Origin: Liquidambar formosana
Taxonomy: Eukaryota; Streptophyta; Magnoliopsida; Saxifragales; Altingiaceae
Assembly (NCBI GenBank): GCA_039720395.1
Contig: CM077831.1
Span: 18,096,982-18,160,981 of the forward strand
Direction: 5' to 3'
DNA: 64,000 bases
In this document: positions 9,792-20,319 of the stretch, piece by piece
Numbering within the stretch: position 1 is the stretch's first letter
How the letters are laid out: each line of letters opens with the position of its first letter
Notes under the pieces: generated by a model
What the model was told of the DNA's origin: nothing
The model's input: only the letters and a program-made list of their open reading frames with translations
The model's database searches: none
Position numbers and translations under genes: made by a program

Positions 9792-11089
9792 ACAGAATTG
9801 GAATAGAAAAAATATGGTAAAAAAAGTTTAAATGTGCTTTCTCAAAATATACAATTTTTGCAGGACAGATGATGTATTTTGTTGTATGTATTTATATAGT
9901 TTTGGTCCGTGTTTCATGGCATTCAAGTATGTGTGCAATTATCTCACACTAATCCGACAGTCATGTGCCAGACGTGCGAGACATCTCAAACCTGATTAAT
10001 TTCATATGATATAATAATGAAATGATGCGAGGTAAGTATGAAAATTTTCAGTTAAGAAAGATTAGGACATCAATATTTTTTAGAGTGTTGGTGATGCCAA
10101 TCATAATTAGATATACACTCAATACACAGGGTAGAGTTTGGAGATAGATTTAAGATTTTTCAAATAGTTTTGTATGAAGTTTGAGAGATATATAAATGGA
10201 TGAAAAGAGACATTCTGCTTCTCATTTACGACTTTACGAGTGGGATTTTCTTTTGGTACGGAAGAATCCTAGCTATGGATTGGGGAAATACATCATCCAC
10301 ATTACAAAAGTATGCCCTTACTCCCAGATTGCTCTAAACCCTACCCTTGAACGAGTTTGAGACACACAAGTCTACAATACTTGGGCTCTTAACCTTTCTA
10401 TATTGAATAATGACCCTTGATACCCACAGGATTAAAGCTCTATCACTTTAAGATATAAAAGTTAGAAACAGGATAAATTACAAAAAACAAGTTTTGACTT
10501 TTGAGTTTTTCGTAATCTTAGAACAATTCTAGCATTGTAAGTGTATGAGAAAAACTTATACATAACTGTAACACAATTGATGTCGTATCATCCACAATCT
10601 CATTTTACTTGACTCTTATTGATCCGTAACACCATGTGGTGTAGGTGTACATGGGCTCCCTTTCACTTATTCAACACTTTTGATTTCCTATATTACTCTT
10701 TTTTTTAAAGAGAAACAAACTCTAAACTTTAAACCTTTTTTTTTTTGGGGGGGGGGGGAGGGGGGCTGACCATCTTAACCAACCGTTTCGTGGTAAATTT
10801 TAAACTTTCGATTTTTTATAAGTATCCCTACAAAAAGAAAAAAAATAAAAATAAAAAAATAAATCATGAAAGACAATATTATCCTTCTATTATAAAACCT
10901 CCAATGCACCTTCTTTTCTCCATTTTTCTTCTTTGTACCTCTTTCTTTCATATTTCTCTACTACATCCCTCTCATCTTTGATCATAATCAATTGAGAACA
11001 TTCTTAAAGACTTGAACTTAAATTCATCCATCTTTATTAAAATTATAAGGTATGATACCGGCTCAAGTTTGAATATTCTATTTTATGAA

Positions 11090-11097
<8 letters not shown>
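9238..11097. other. Gene-poor AT-rich stretch with A and T-G tracts
   Basis: No gene is supported. Frames at 9,386-9,820 are broken by an A tract of about 38 bases (9,752-9,790). A T tract joined to a G tract lies at 10,734-10,765. The part around 10,535-10,650 (AGAAAAACTTATA, then CACCATGTGGTG) resembles 30,100-30,245 in inverse orientation, suggesting a dispersed MITE. Confidence 0.5.
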
Positions 11098-11120
<23 letters not shown>

Positions 11121-11229
11121 GGATGATGATTAGGTAAGCATGTGCTGCTATGAGGTACATTGGATATATATATATATATATATAGGATGATGATTAGGTA
11201 AGCATGTGCTGCTATGAGGTACATTGGAT
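11098..11229. repeat. 64-bp tandem duplication built on (TA)n
   Basis: The unit TA-run plus GGATGATGATTAGGTAAGCA ... GAGGTACATTGGA occurs twice, the second copy starting exactly 64 bp after the first (11,121 and 11,185) and identical apart from TA-run length. Replication slippage on the TA run would explain it. Confidence 0.9.
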
Positions 11230-12467
11230 CAATGTAATAGGTACAACCCCCAATGCACGTGTTAATATAACTTATATATGAAATTTTCATGGATTGAGTA
11301 ATATATAATAATTATTACCTAATGATTTTTGAATCTATAACTATAGTCTTTTTATTTGTTGGCAATTTTGATTGAGAAATATATATTTTTGAATTTTGAA
11401 TTTTCTGTTTTATAGAAAAAATAAAAATAATTATGAAATCTTCGATGTATTTATCCTTTTTTCTATAATTAATATTATTTAAAAATATTCACTTGCGTTG
11501 CACATGTTCACTTTGAGGTCATTGGAGATGGCAACAAGGTTGTGGGTGGATGTTCAAAGACATGAATAGTTGCAGCGGTGCATGGGTGTTGCCAGTGCGA
11601 GCAAAAGAGGGAAAAGCTTAAGAACAAATCGCTAACTTAAAATTTTTGAGAGTAGCAAAATAGTAAATTAAATTTTACAATGACAAAATTGTCATTAATT
11701 CTACCAATGACATGTTGATAAAGGGAACAAAGTGTTAATAATTGATGGTTTGGGGACTATTTTGTTCGTTTGTAAAGTTTTGACCAAAGTGATTAATAAG
11801 TTTTTTTTCAAAACTTATTAAGGACTCTTGCTGTAGGATATATGTGAGAACTTTTAATCTTAATTCTTTTTTTTTTTTTTTTATCTGACAATTAAAAATA
11901 TAATGAAACTTAAAAGACAATTAGGTATGGCCCTTGCGGGGTTGGTTGAATGGTCAGACTCTGGGTATGCTCCTCAAAGGTTATTGTTTCAATTTTTCGC
12001 ATAGATCGCTACTTATGTGAGTATAAGACATCTCACACGAACCGTTAGGAGAATAATCTGGATTGAAACCTCGGTGGGAGTAAGACCTAGGATACCCCTA
12101 ATAGTTAATTAAAAAAAAAAAAAGAGAGAGACAATTAGGTATCTAGGATTCGAACAGTTTGATAAAAAAAATTTTGAAATTAAAAATTCGTGTATGTCTT
12201 ATATCAAGATCCCTAATGATAAAATTGAAACTAAAATCTATATATAAAATATAAATAAGCATGACTTAGCCTTGCCTCTTTATTATTTTATTTTTGTGGG
12301 TAGCTATCATAACTTTAACAGAAAAATACCTTTTGCGGTTAATTCGGAAGATGATATCTACACTGTCGTGATCCTTTTTTCCAATTTTGATGTAGTGTGC
12401 ATGAATGTGATATTCAACCGACAAGTACATGCTTACTGCATAAAATCACTCCTGTCACCTCTGTACC
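11230..12467. other. AT-rich intergenic DNA with a possible SINE
   Basis: Around 11,932-12,125 the layout suggests a degenerate SINE: GGGGTTGGTTGAATGGTC could be a worn A-box region and TTGTTTCAATTTTTC a worn B-box region, followed by a body and TTAATTAAAAAAAAAA. The match to Pol III boxes is weak. Nothing else is supported here. Confidence 0.3.
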
Positions 12468-12641
12468 GGGGAAATTACCAATGCGTCCCACTCTTTTGTA
12501 GTAATTCCTTTAACTATTGACTTATAACAAACTGACTACTGACTTTACTATAAATTATTACAAACAAAAACAAGTCGATAATCAAAGCATCCTTCTTGGG
12601 AATTACTCCTAATAAGTTAAATGCATTGGTAATTTCCCTAT
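12468..12641. mobile_element. MITE with GGGAAATTACCAATGC termini
   Basis: GGGGAAATTACCAATGC at the left is mirrored by GCATTGGTAATTTCCC at the right, and the symmetry continues inward to AGTAATTCC / GGAATTACT. About 170 bp, non-coding. The target duplication was not resolved. Confidence 0.6.
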
Positions 12642-12916
12642 TTTTTTTTTTAATATAACATGTCTAAATTTCTTTACTTTTCCTGTACATTAAACATAAA
12701 ATAAAATAAAATATATATTAGATTATTTTAGTCTTAAACTTCCCCCAACCTTAGCTTTCTACTGTGCTATTTGTTTGTAGTTTTAAGTAAATTACACGAA
12801 ATTCTTCTGAATTATAAATTGATTTTTACTGAATCCTTCTAAACTTTATAATTGGACAAATAACCTTTTAAATTTGTCAAGTTTAATGCCTAAACCAATT
12901 ATAAAAGTTTAGTTTA

Positions 12917-13226
12917 TGTTGTAAAACCGAGAATTTAGAACAAGTTGTGAGGAGAATAAAATTTCTCTATTCATCTTCTTTCTCTTCTTTCTCTCCAAAT
13001 ACACATTTCTTCATTCTCTCCAAAATATACATTTCTTCATTCTCTCCAAAAATACATCTCACTTCTTCATTCTCTTCTTTCTCCCCTTCCCCTTTTATCT
13101 ATGTTTGTATTTGGTCCTCATGATGGGATTACCTAACCCACTTATGATGGTGTTCCCATTATCACAAAGTGGAGGGGGGTGTGGACATCCACTCAATTGT
13201 CCACTCAATCTTTAATATTCATAACA
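12917..13226 (-). repeat. Copia 3' LTR (left)
   Basis: A 310-bp LTR, TGTTGTAAAACCGAG ... ATTCATAACA. It contains three short TTCTTCATTCTCTCC direct repeats. It differs from the right LTR at one position (GATGGTGTT here, GATGATGTT there). Confidence 0.95.
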
Positions 13227-13259
13227 CTCCCCCTTGGATGTCCACCACACTAAGATAAT

Positions 13260-13437
13260 GTGCCTCGTTAAAACCTTACTAGAAAAACCCAGTGGGAAAA
13301 AACTAGTGAAGGAAAAAGAGTACAACATTTTTGTAAATCTTAGAGTGGTGTTGGACGCACTAAAGAAACTGCCTCATTAAAACCTTGCTAGGAAAACCCA
13401 ATGGGACAAAACCTAGGCGAAGGAAAAAGAGTACAGC
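13260..13437 (-). repeat. Direct repeats in the Copia 3' untranslated region
   Basis: A unit of about 60 bp (CCTCRTTAAAACCTTRCTAG ... GGAAAAAGAGTAC) occurs at about 13,262-13,322 and 13,373-13,435. It lies between the end of pol and the polypurine tract and has no coding frame. Confidence 0.8.
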
Positions 13438-13484
13438 GTGCATATGTCCAAAAATGAATACTCCCCCTGATAAGAAGATAAGTA

Positions 13485-16132
13485 TCAACTTAACTGATCG
13501 CAAACCCGACGCATTCCAATGCCATATACCAATTTCTTGAATGTTGACGATGGTAAGGCCTTGGTGAATAAATCCGCAAGATTATCAGTGGAACGTATTT
13601 GCTTCACATCAATTTCATGCCTCTGCTGGAGTTCATGAGTGTAGAAGAACTTTGGTGAAATGTGTTTGGTTCTATCACCTTTGATGTACCCTCCTTGAAT
13701 TTGTGCAATACATGCAGTATTATCTTCATAAATTGTTGTTGGCATACTTTTAATCAGAGGTAACCCACATGTGTCTCGAATGTGATGGGCTACAGATCTT
13801 AACTATACACATTCACGACTTGCTTCATGGAGTGCAAGTATCTCAGAGTGATTAGAAGATGTAGCAATTAGAGTCTGCTTTGTAGATCGCCAAGAGATCG
13901 CTGTATTGCCACATGTAAATACATACCCTGTTTGTGAGCGAGCTTTGTGAGGATCAGAAAGGTATCCAGAATCTGCATATCCTTCTAAACAAGGACCACG
14001 GGCTAATTCATTTGAGTAAAACAAACCCATATCTGTGGTTCCACGAAGGTAGCGTAAAATATGTTTAATACCATTCCAGTGTCGTTGAGTTGGAGCAGAA
14101 CTGAATCTTGCTAATAAGTTGACTGAAAATGCTATATCAGGCCTAGTGCATTGTGCTAAATATAACAAAGCACCTAGTGCACTAAGATATGGTACTTCAG
14201 GACCAAGTAGCATTTCATTATCTTCTTTGGGGCAAAATGGATCTTTCTTAATATCAAGAGATCGAACCACCATGGGAGAACTTAGTGGATGCGTTTTATC
14301 CATATTAAAACGTTTCAATACCTTTTCGGTATAAGCTGATTGATGGATAAGAATTCCATTTGATTTATGCTCGATCTGCAGGCCGAGACAATATTTTGTT
14401 CTCCCTAAATCTTTCATCTCAAATTCTTTTTTCAAATATTCAGCAGCTTTCATGAGCTCTTCAGGAGTCCCAATTAAATTTATATCATCAACATAGACTG
14501 CAATGATGGCGAATCTAGATTCTGATTTCTTTATAAATACACAAGGGCATATAGGATTATTAATATATCATTCTTTAACTAAGTACTCACTGAGACGATT
14601 ATACCACATTCTTCCAGATTGTTTTAATCCATACAAGGATCGTCTCAGTTTAATTGAGTACATATTTCGTAGTTGTGATGTATTTGCTTCAGGCAATTTG
14701 AATCCTTCAGGGATCTTCATATATATATCTGCATCAAACTTTCCATATAAATATGCAGTAACTACGTCCATAAGACGCATGTCAAGTCCTTCTGAGACTG
14801 ACAGACTAATTAAATATCGAAATGTAATGGCATCCATTACAGGTGAATATGTTTCTTCATAATCAATCCTAGGTCTCTGCAGGAAACCTTGTGCTACTAA
14901 ACGAGCTTTATATCTGACGATCTCATTTTTATCATTACGCTTTCTTACAAATACCCATTTGTAACCCACGGGTTTCACATCATTGGGTGTTAGGACTACA
15001 GGTCCAAATACTTTACGTTTTTCTAGCGAATCCAATTCTGCTTGGATTGTTTCTTTCCACTTTAACCAATCAGGTCTACTGTGACATTCGTCTACAGTGC
15101 GTGGTTCGAGATCATCATCATCTTTCGAAATTTCAGTAGCTACTGCGAAAGAAAATACAAAATTAATAATCACTTCTGAGCGATCCCACAATTCTTTTGT
15201 ACATGTATAGTTTATGGAAATTTCTTCATTTCCATGTACATATGCCTCTTTATTGTTTTCTGTCTCTTCAGAGACATTTTCCTCTTCAGGAGTTATTAAA
15301 TCAGAATTTGTGGGAATATTTATTTCTTGTTCAATAGCCTCTTCCGGAGTACTATTTTCTATATTTTGTTGCCCTTTTATTTTCCTCTTCCGGGGAACTA
15401 AATCTTTTGATCCCAAGGGTCTACCACGCTTCAGGCGTGTAGTAGATGATTCATTTGCTGCAATAATAGTAGACTTACCAATTGGTACATTGATCTTTGC
15501 TGGTGTACCAATAGATGATTCATTAATAACCACTTCTGAGCGATCCCACAATTCTTTTGTACATGTATAGTTTATGGAAATTTCTTCATTTCCATGTACA
15601 TATGCCTCTTTATTGTTTTCTGTCTCTTCAGGGACATTTTCCTCTTCAGGAGTTATTAAATCAGATATTGTGAGAATATTTATTTCTTATTCAATAGCCT
15701 CTTCCGGAGTACTATTTTCTATTTTTTTTTGTTGCCATTTTATTTTCCTCTTCTGGGGAACTAAATCTTTTGAACCCAAGGGTCTACCACGCTTCAGGCG
15801 TGTAGTAGATAATTAATTTGCTGCAATAATAGTAGACTTACCAATTGGTACATTGATCTTTGCTGGTGTGTTTGCAGCCGGTATATAAGACTTAGTTATT
15901 TTTGCTGCGTCTGTAAATGCATCAGGCATTTGATTAGCAATCTTCTGAAAATGAGTGATCCTCTGTACTTCAGTTTCACATTGAGCAGTACGTAGATCAA
16001 GATGGGACAAAGATGGTACATTTCAAGAAAGTTCACGTCGTTCTTCTATCAGTGGATTTCCTCCTCCTGACGACAGGAACTGTGTTTCATCAAAATGACA
16101 ATCTGCAAATTTTGCTGTAAAAACATCACTTT
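13485..16132 (-). pseudogene. Copia pol remnant: integrase tail, RT, RNase H
   Basis: Read leftward from 16,132. The C-terminal tail of integrase (FADCHFDET, then HLDLRTAQCETEVQRI and AFTDAAKITKSYIPAANTP) comes first. A Ser/Glu/Asn-rich linker follows, then reverse transcriptase (WVFVRKRN, ARLVAQGF, VTAYLYGKFD, SLYGLKQSGRMWYNRL, then YVDD near 14,485) and RNase H (YEDNTACIAQ, FFYTHELQ, NLADLFTKALP). Breaks include a TGA just after SEYLVKE, a TAG for the Trp in SRECVW-type sequence, and TAA codons in the second linker copy. The integrase zinc-binding and DDE parts, protease and gag are absent. Confidence 0.9.
15172..15891 (-). repeat. 360-bp in-frame tandem duplication in the Copia linker
   Basis: The sequence CGATCCCACAATTCTTTTGT occurs at 15,181 and again at 15,541, exactly 360 bp (120 codons) apart, and the match extends through the whole unit. 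The second unit carries its own stop codons and a small insertion in a T tract (15,723-15,730). The duplicated region is the variable linker between integrase and RT. Confidence 0.92.
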
Positions 16133-16668
16133 GTTAGTTTGGGGGTGTGAATTCTTACCTTACTGTGATATTACCATTTATTTCACATTATATTTTTCTA
16201 GGCTCAAACCATTTGGGTTTCCTATTCTTGTTGGTGTGAGAACAATAGGCTGGTATACTTTCTGCCTAATAACACTTGTTGGGCCTATCCAAACAAACCC
16301 ACACTAGTGCCTAGTACCTGGTATGTCCAAGCCATGGCACGCCTAACCCATTAGCCCAAGACCCTTATCTGCTAACCGACACAATTAGCATGATGAGGGG
16401 ACTACAGTATCGAGATGTGATTAAAAGTAGCAGTATTTTATCAAAAGGCAACATTATTGGCAGACGGTTGCAGATCTCGAGAGGATTAATTAATCCTTAA
16501 TAGCATTGGATTCCCAACAATGCATTGGTTTTGCGATCTGTTCTTGACTTGAGTGAGGACGGTTTTTCTTTAAAAACTAGAGTTTGATTATAGGTGCTTA
16601 AACACTCTTCCCCAACCATTCAACCCTCAGAGAAAACTCTCTTCTTCTAAATCCTCTCTTACGAACTC

Positions 16669-17277
16669 ATGGCCTCTTCCTCCTCTGCCCCACAAAACCG
16701 TCCTGACTTAAACACAACACCAGCAACACAACCAGAGGTCTGGCACCCAAGGTTCCTAAATGTTCACAACCAACCCCTTACAGTTGAGGATTCTGTAATT
16801 TACAATCTTGCGAATGCAACGGCAGTAGCGGAGGGACTCATCACTCCTCATGATGAGAGAATACTGGTTGGACGGTCCGACCTGGACATAATAAGAGACT
16901 CCATGGCTCTCAGCGCTCAAGCCACAACATTTACTGCTAACATGGCTCGGCGTTTGCACACCAGAAATGTGCACATGCAAAGTCTAAGTGACCAGGTCAC
17001 TCGTCTCCAGGGGTTGCTCGACGGAGCCTATCGAAGGATGAGGGCTTTGAGAGCGGAGAATAGAGAGTTACAAAGAATGGTGGACTCCTATTCTAACAGA
17101 CTCACACCAAGGGTCGAGGCACTGGAGAGGCTCACTGATCAAATCATTGATCAAGAAAGGGTTCCGAGCAGCCCACAGAGGCAACCTCCAGCTAATCCCT
17201 CCAGTTCTACCCAAGGACCACAAAGGCAACCCCCAACTAACCCTTCTAGTTCTACCCAAAATGCTACTATTGAGTAG
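16669..17277 (+). CDS. 202-codon ORF antisense to the Copia element, function unknown
   Basis: It starts MASSSSAPQNRPDLNTTP in a good plant start context (CTCATGGCC) and runs uninterrupted to TAG. Residues about 25-75 contain PEVWHPRFLNVHNQPLTVED. Residues about 90-165 have the heptad pattern and charge of a coiled coil (RLHTRNVHMQSLSDQVTRLQ, RRMRALRAENRELQRMVDS). The C-terminus has two near-identical 14-residue repeats around RQPPANPSSSTQ / RQPPTNPSSSTQ. Codon and base composition are more GC-rich than the flanks. An intact frame inside an otherwise dead element suggests recent constraint or recent capture. It resembles anonymous retroelement-associated ORFs of plants in style, but I cannot name it. 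Confidence 0.6.
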   Translation: MASSSSAPQNRPDLNTTPATQPEVWHPRFLNVHNQPLTVEDSVIYNLANATAVAEGLITPHDERILVGRSDLDIIRDSMALSAQATTFTANMARRLHTRNVHMQSLSDQVTRLQGLLDGAYRRMRALRAENRELQRMVDSYSNRLTPRVEALERLTDQIIDQERVPSSPQRQPPANPSSSTQGPQRQPPTNPSSSTQNATIE

Positions 17278-17667
17278 CTCTCACTTTTTCCTTTTTTTTT
17301 TGTTTTTTTTTGTTTTTTTGTTGCTGCTACTAGAATGAAGATGGTTTTATTTGCTAAACTCAAAGAACAAACAGATAAAATAGCACACAAAATGAATGAA
17401 CACAACAAAATACTATTCATAAATAGATAACACACTGGAATATTTAGCACAACTTCTAAACAGACGAATCAAAATAAAATAAAAATAATAATTATCGAAA
17501 ATACAAAATGTACACTAGCAACAAATAACATGGCAAAATTTCAAGAAAGACCAGAAATGGGACCACTGGCATAATTGGAATCTCCTCATGTACACAATAG
17601 TCCAATATCCAGAAGATGAGTGGAATGACAACTAGGTACCATGGGAGCATGAAAGTGAAAAACCCAT

Positions 17668-17837
17668 TCATCATTGCAGAGATGAGGGTTTTGAGGAGGA
17701 ATAGCCATGATATTTATAGAAAAGTCCTATTTTTTTTATTTTTTTTTATTACAACAGGGGAAGTATTCTTAATGGGCTGCAGAGACAATCTCCAGTTGGT
17801 CTCTCTAGTTCTCAAAATGCTATTAATAAGTAGCAAA
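17668..17837 (+). pseudogene. Degenerate second copy of the ORF's 3' part
   Basis: GATGAGGGTTTTGAG here matches GATGAGGGCTTTGAG inside the intact ORF. After a T-rich insertion, GCAGAGACAATCTCCAG ... CAAAATGCTATTAATAAGTAGC matches the ORF end CAGAGGCAACCTCCAG ... CAAAATGCTACTATTGAGTAGC. So the 3' half of the ORF was duplicated about 570-600 bp downstream and has decayed, while the first copy stayed open. Confidence 0.6.
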
Positions 17838-18354
17838 AAAAATCTGTAATCTGCTCCAAGTACAATGACCAAATCTGAAATTTTAGTGAAAACAATTTGT
17901 GATGTGTATAAATGAATTTTTATATGTTCAATCCAAAAAGAAATGGGCTTTGGGGTTTATATCACTTAAAAGTATATCAAATGTACTTTGTAACCTCAAA
18001 ATTTGGTAGAGAAATACCTTACAAAACCCATTCAAAAATATTTTTCAATATTGAGTTAGTGCTGTCTAGCAGAAATCCCAGATTCAGGTGTACCATGAAA
18101 TAATTACGCAAAAAATATCAAATGGTCACCCAATGACACGAAAATTGGTAGGATGTTAGCCCAACAAGTCAGTGACAAAATCCAATTCGTTTCATCTCAA
18201 AATCATAACTAGAACTAAAGTTATAAATTAAATGGTAAAATGGGTTCGTGCTGTCAACATAGTATAACACACAAAACCTCAACCAAGTATTTACTTAAAA
18301 CACTTATCTCGTAGGTTTATTCTATAAACCGATGCTTATTTCTTCAGTGTCATT

Positions 18355-18842
18355 CCACTTCTAGTGGTTTGGTATTTTATTTTTCCACACCAAATATATT
18401 CATTCCACTTCTGGTGGTTTGATATTTCATTGCTCCACTTCTAGTGGTTTGGTATTTCATTAATCCACTTCTAGTGGTTTGGTATTTTATTTTTCCACAC
18501 CAAATATATTCATTCCACTTCTGGTGGTTTGATATTTCATTGCTCCACTTCTAGTGGTTTGGTATTTCATTAATCCACTTCTAGTGGTTTGGTATTTTAT
18601 TTTTCCACACCAAATATATTCATTCCACTTCTGGTGGTTTGATATTTCATTGCTCCACTTCTAGTAGTTTAGTATCTCATTAATCCACTTCTAGTGGTTT
18701 GGTATTTTATTACTCTACTTCTAGTGGTTTAGTATTCCACTTCTAGTGGTTTAGTATTTCATTGCTCTACTTCTAATGGTTTGATATGTCATTAATCCAC
18801 TTCTGGTGGTTTGGTATTCCATTATTCCACTTCTGGTGGTTT
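18355..18842. repeat. Hairpin tandem array with a 110-bp higher-order unit
   Basis: About 15 monomers of some 23-50 bp share CCACTTCTAGTGGTTTGGTA; the core CCACT-TCT-AGTGG can fold on itself. Three to four monomers plus a TTTTTCCACACCAAATATATT spacer form a higher-order unit repeated at exactly 110-bp steps (spacer at 18,381, 18,491 and 18,601). In the Copia transcript this lies in the long 5' leader. Confidence 0.9.
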
Positions 18843-19139
18843 TTATCATAAAATGACATACTTTAAGCTGACACAGTGAAGTTACCAGTAAATCTGAGAG
18901 AAGTTGACTGACAACAGAGGTGACGTTGACAGTCAATTCGTAGTAAAACAAGAGCAGATTTTTGTGTGTTCTTCTATGCTAACTAAAGCAAAAGTTAAGG
19001 TGCACCCACGAATTTTCACCAAAATTTTACAAGCATCTAAAGAAGTTGCATAACACATAATAGAGAAATATATTACTCAATTTAATTTGGTCATCATTGA
19101 CCATCACTTTATTCAATTAAATTGAGACTTTATTCATTA

Positions 19140-19563
19140 TTTCTAAAACTTCAGGTTTTGAAATTTGTCTCTTGCTTCAGGAAGAGAACAGATGAATAAT
19201 AACTTTTTTTTTTATAGAAAACTTCTGGTTTTTAGATCTTTCTCTTACTTCAGGAAGAGAAGATGAATTGTTACCCTTTTTCCTTTTTAATTATAAAACT
19301 TCGGTTTTATTTTAAATCTTCTCTTACTTCAAGAAGAGAATATATGAACAACAACTTTTCTTATAGAAAATTTTAGAGATTGAAATTTGTTTCTTCCTTT
19401 ATGAAGATAACATGTAAATAATAACTTTTCATATAGAAAACTTCAAGTTTTCAAATCTTTCTCTTACTTCAAGAAGAGAAAATGAATCATCACTCCTTTT
19501 ATTTATTTCTAAAACTTCAAGTTTTATTTTAAATCTTCTCTTGCTTCAGGAAGAGAAGATGGA
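19140..19563. repeat. Second hairpin tandem array (about 74-bp monomers)
   Basis: Six monomers centre on TCTCTTACTTCAGGAAGAGA (near 19,168, 19,242, 19,319, 19,390, 19,461 and 19,537). The arms CTCTT and AAGAG are complementary. Between cores are AAAACTTCAGGTTTT-like blocks. Odd and even monomers differ in their linkers, so the array also has a higher-order pattern. It lies in the Copia leader. Confidence 0.85.
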
Positions 19564-19589
19564 TTCTTCCATTATATAATTTAAAGTAA

Positions 19590-19692
19590 AAACCAATCCA
19601 CAACCAAATTGGTTAAAAGCATACCAACTTACCACAATCAAATTGGTTTAGAACGTACCAACTTACCAACTTACCACAACCAAATTGGTTAA
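19590..19692. repeat. AACCAAATTGGTT palindrome array
   Basis: The fully or nearly self-complementary word AACCAAATTGGTT occurs three times with CATACCAACTTACCAC-type spacers. It sits just inside the primer-binding side of the Copia element, and is the third distinct palindromic repeat family in the leader. Confidence 0.85.
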
Positions 19693-19755
19693 GAAAGAAG
19701 ATGGTGGTAGTATGATATTGCTCCCAAATTCCTTGAGCAATTCGTGCTGATAATG

Positions 19756-20065
19756 TGTTGTAAAACCGAGAATTTAGAACAAGTTGTGAGGAGAATAAAA
19801 TTTCTCTATTCATCTTCTTTCTCTTCTTTCTCTCCAAATACACATTTCTTCATTCTCTCCAAAATATACATTTCTTCATTCTCTCCAAAAATACATCTCA
19901 CTTCTTCATTCTCTTCTTTCTCCCCTTCCCCTTTTATCTATGTTTGTATTTGGTCCTCATGATGGGATTACCTAACCCACTTATGATGATGTTCCCATTA
20001 TCACAAAGTGGAGGGGGGTGTGGACATCCACTCAATTGTCCACTCAATCTTTAATATTCATAACA
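19756..20065 (-). repeat. Copia 5' LTR (right)
   Basis: 310 bp, collinear and identical to the left LTR except for one base. It is followed directly by the target copy GTTTA. Confidence 0.95.
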
Positions 20066-20235
20066 GTTTATGCATTCAATCCGTTTACTAGCATCACATG
20101 AAACTCAAATCGTCAATTTTCTTTAGATTTTCTAATGAAAAAACCAAAGGAAAAAGCAAAATGTAAAAAATTAATAGTTTATGAGGTTATTTGTTCAGTT
20201 TTAAAGTTTATGAAGTTTTGTAAAAATCAACTTAC

Positions 20236-20319
20236 ACTATGTTTAGATAAGGAATTTTTTTTTATAAATTCCATCTCAAAAGTAAATTCCACCTAAAAAT
20301 TCCTTATCCAAACATAGCA
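20236..20319. mobile_element. Minimal fold-back MITE
   Basis: CTATGTTTAGATAAGGAATT is mirrored by AATTCCTTATCCAAACATAG with only about 35 bp between, so the whole 83-bp unit is a hairpin. Such tiny perfect fold-backs are derived from larger MITEs. The flank to 20,918 holds A and T-G tracts (20,663-20,679 and 20,765-20,800) and no gene. Confidence 0.65.

Larger units (their letters stand above)
16133..18354. other. Foreign segment inside the Copia element
   Basis: Recognisable pol stops near 16,130 and the leader repeat array starts at 18,355. Between them there is no Copia coding sequence. The segment carries the antisense ORF (16,669-17,277), a worn partial copy of it, T-rich blocks and AT-rich non-coding DNA. 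I found no terminal repeats or target duplication around it, so it is either a capture fixed before the last transposition or an insertion whose ends I cannot see. Confidence 0.5.
12917..20065 (-). mobile_element. Young, non-autonomous Copia LTR retrotransposon
   Basis: Direct LTRs of 310 bp (12,917-13,226 and 19,756-20,065) begin TG and end CA, and differ at a single base by my reading. GTTTA flanks both ends (12,912-12,916 and 20,066-20,070). Pol is read on the minus strand, so the right LTR is the 5' LTR. A polypurine tract, AAGGGGGAG on the minus strand, abuts the left LTR. Next to the right LTR the minus strand reads CATTATCAGCACGAATTGC, the primer-binding position. Internally there are RT/RNase H and an integrase tail but no gag, protease or integrase core; in their place are an antisense ORF and three tandem-repeat families. 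With dead genes and nearly identical LTRs it was most likely moved by another element's proteins. Confidence 0.93.

Noticed and set aside
9386..9820. 144-codon plus-strand ORF
   Set aside because: No domain; the end is a poly-Lys run from an A tract and the start lacks coding composition.
18355..18842. Regular repeats that resemble a CRISPR array
   Set aside because: Spacers are themselves repeated in 110-bp higher-order units, monomers vary in length, there are no cas genes, and the setting is a plant retrotransposon leader.
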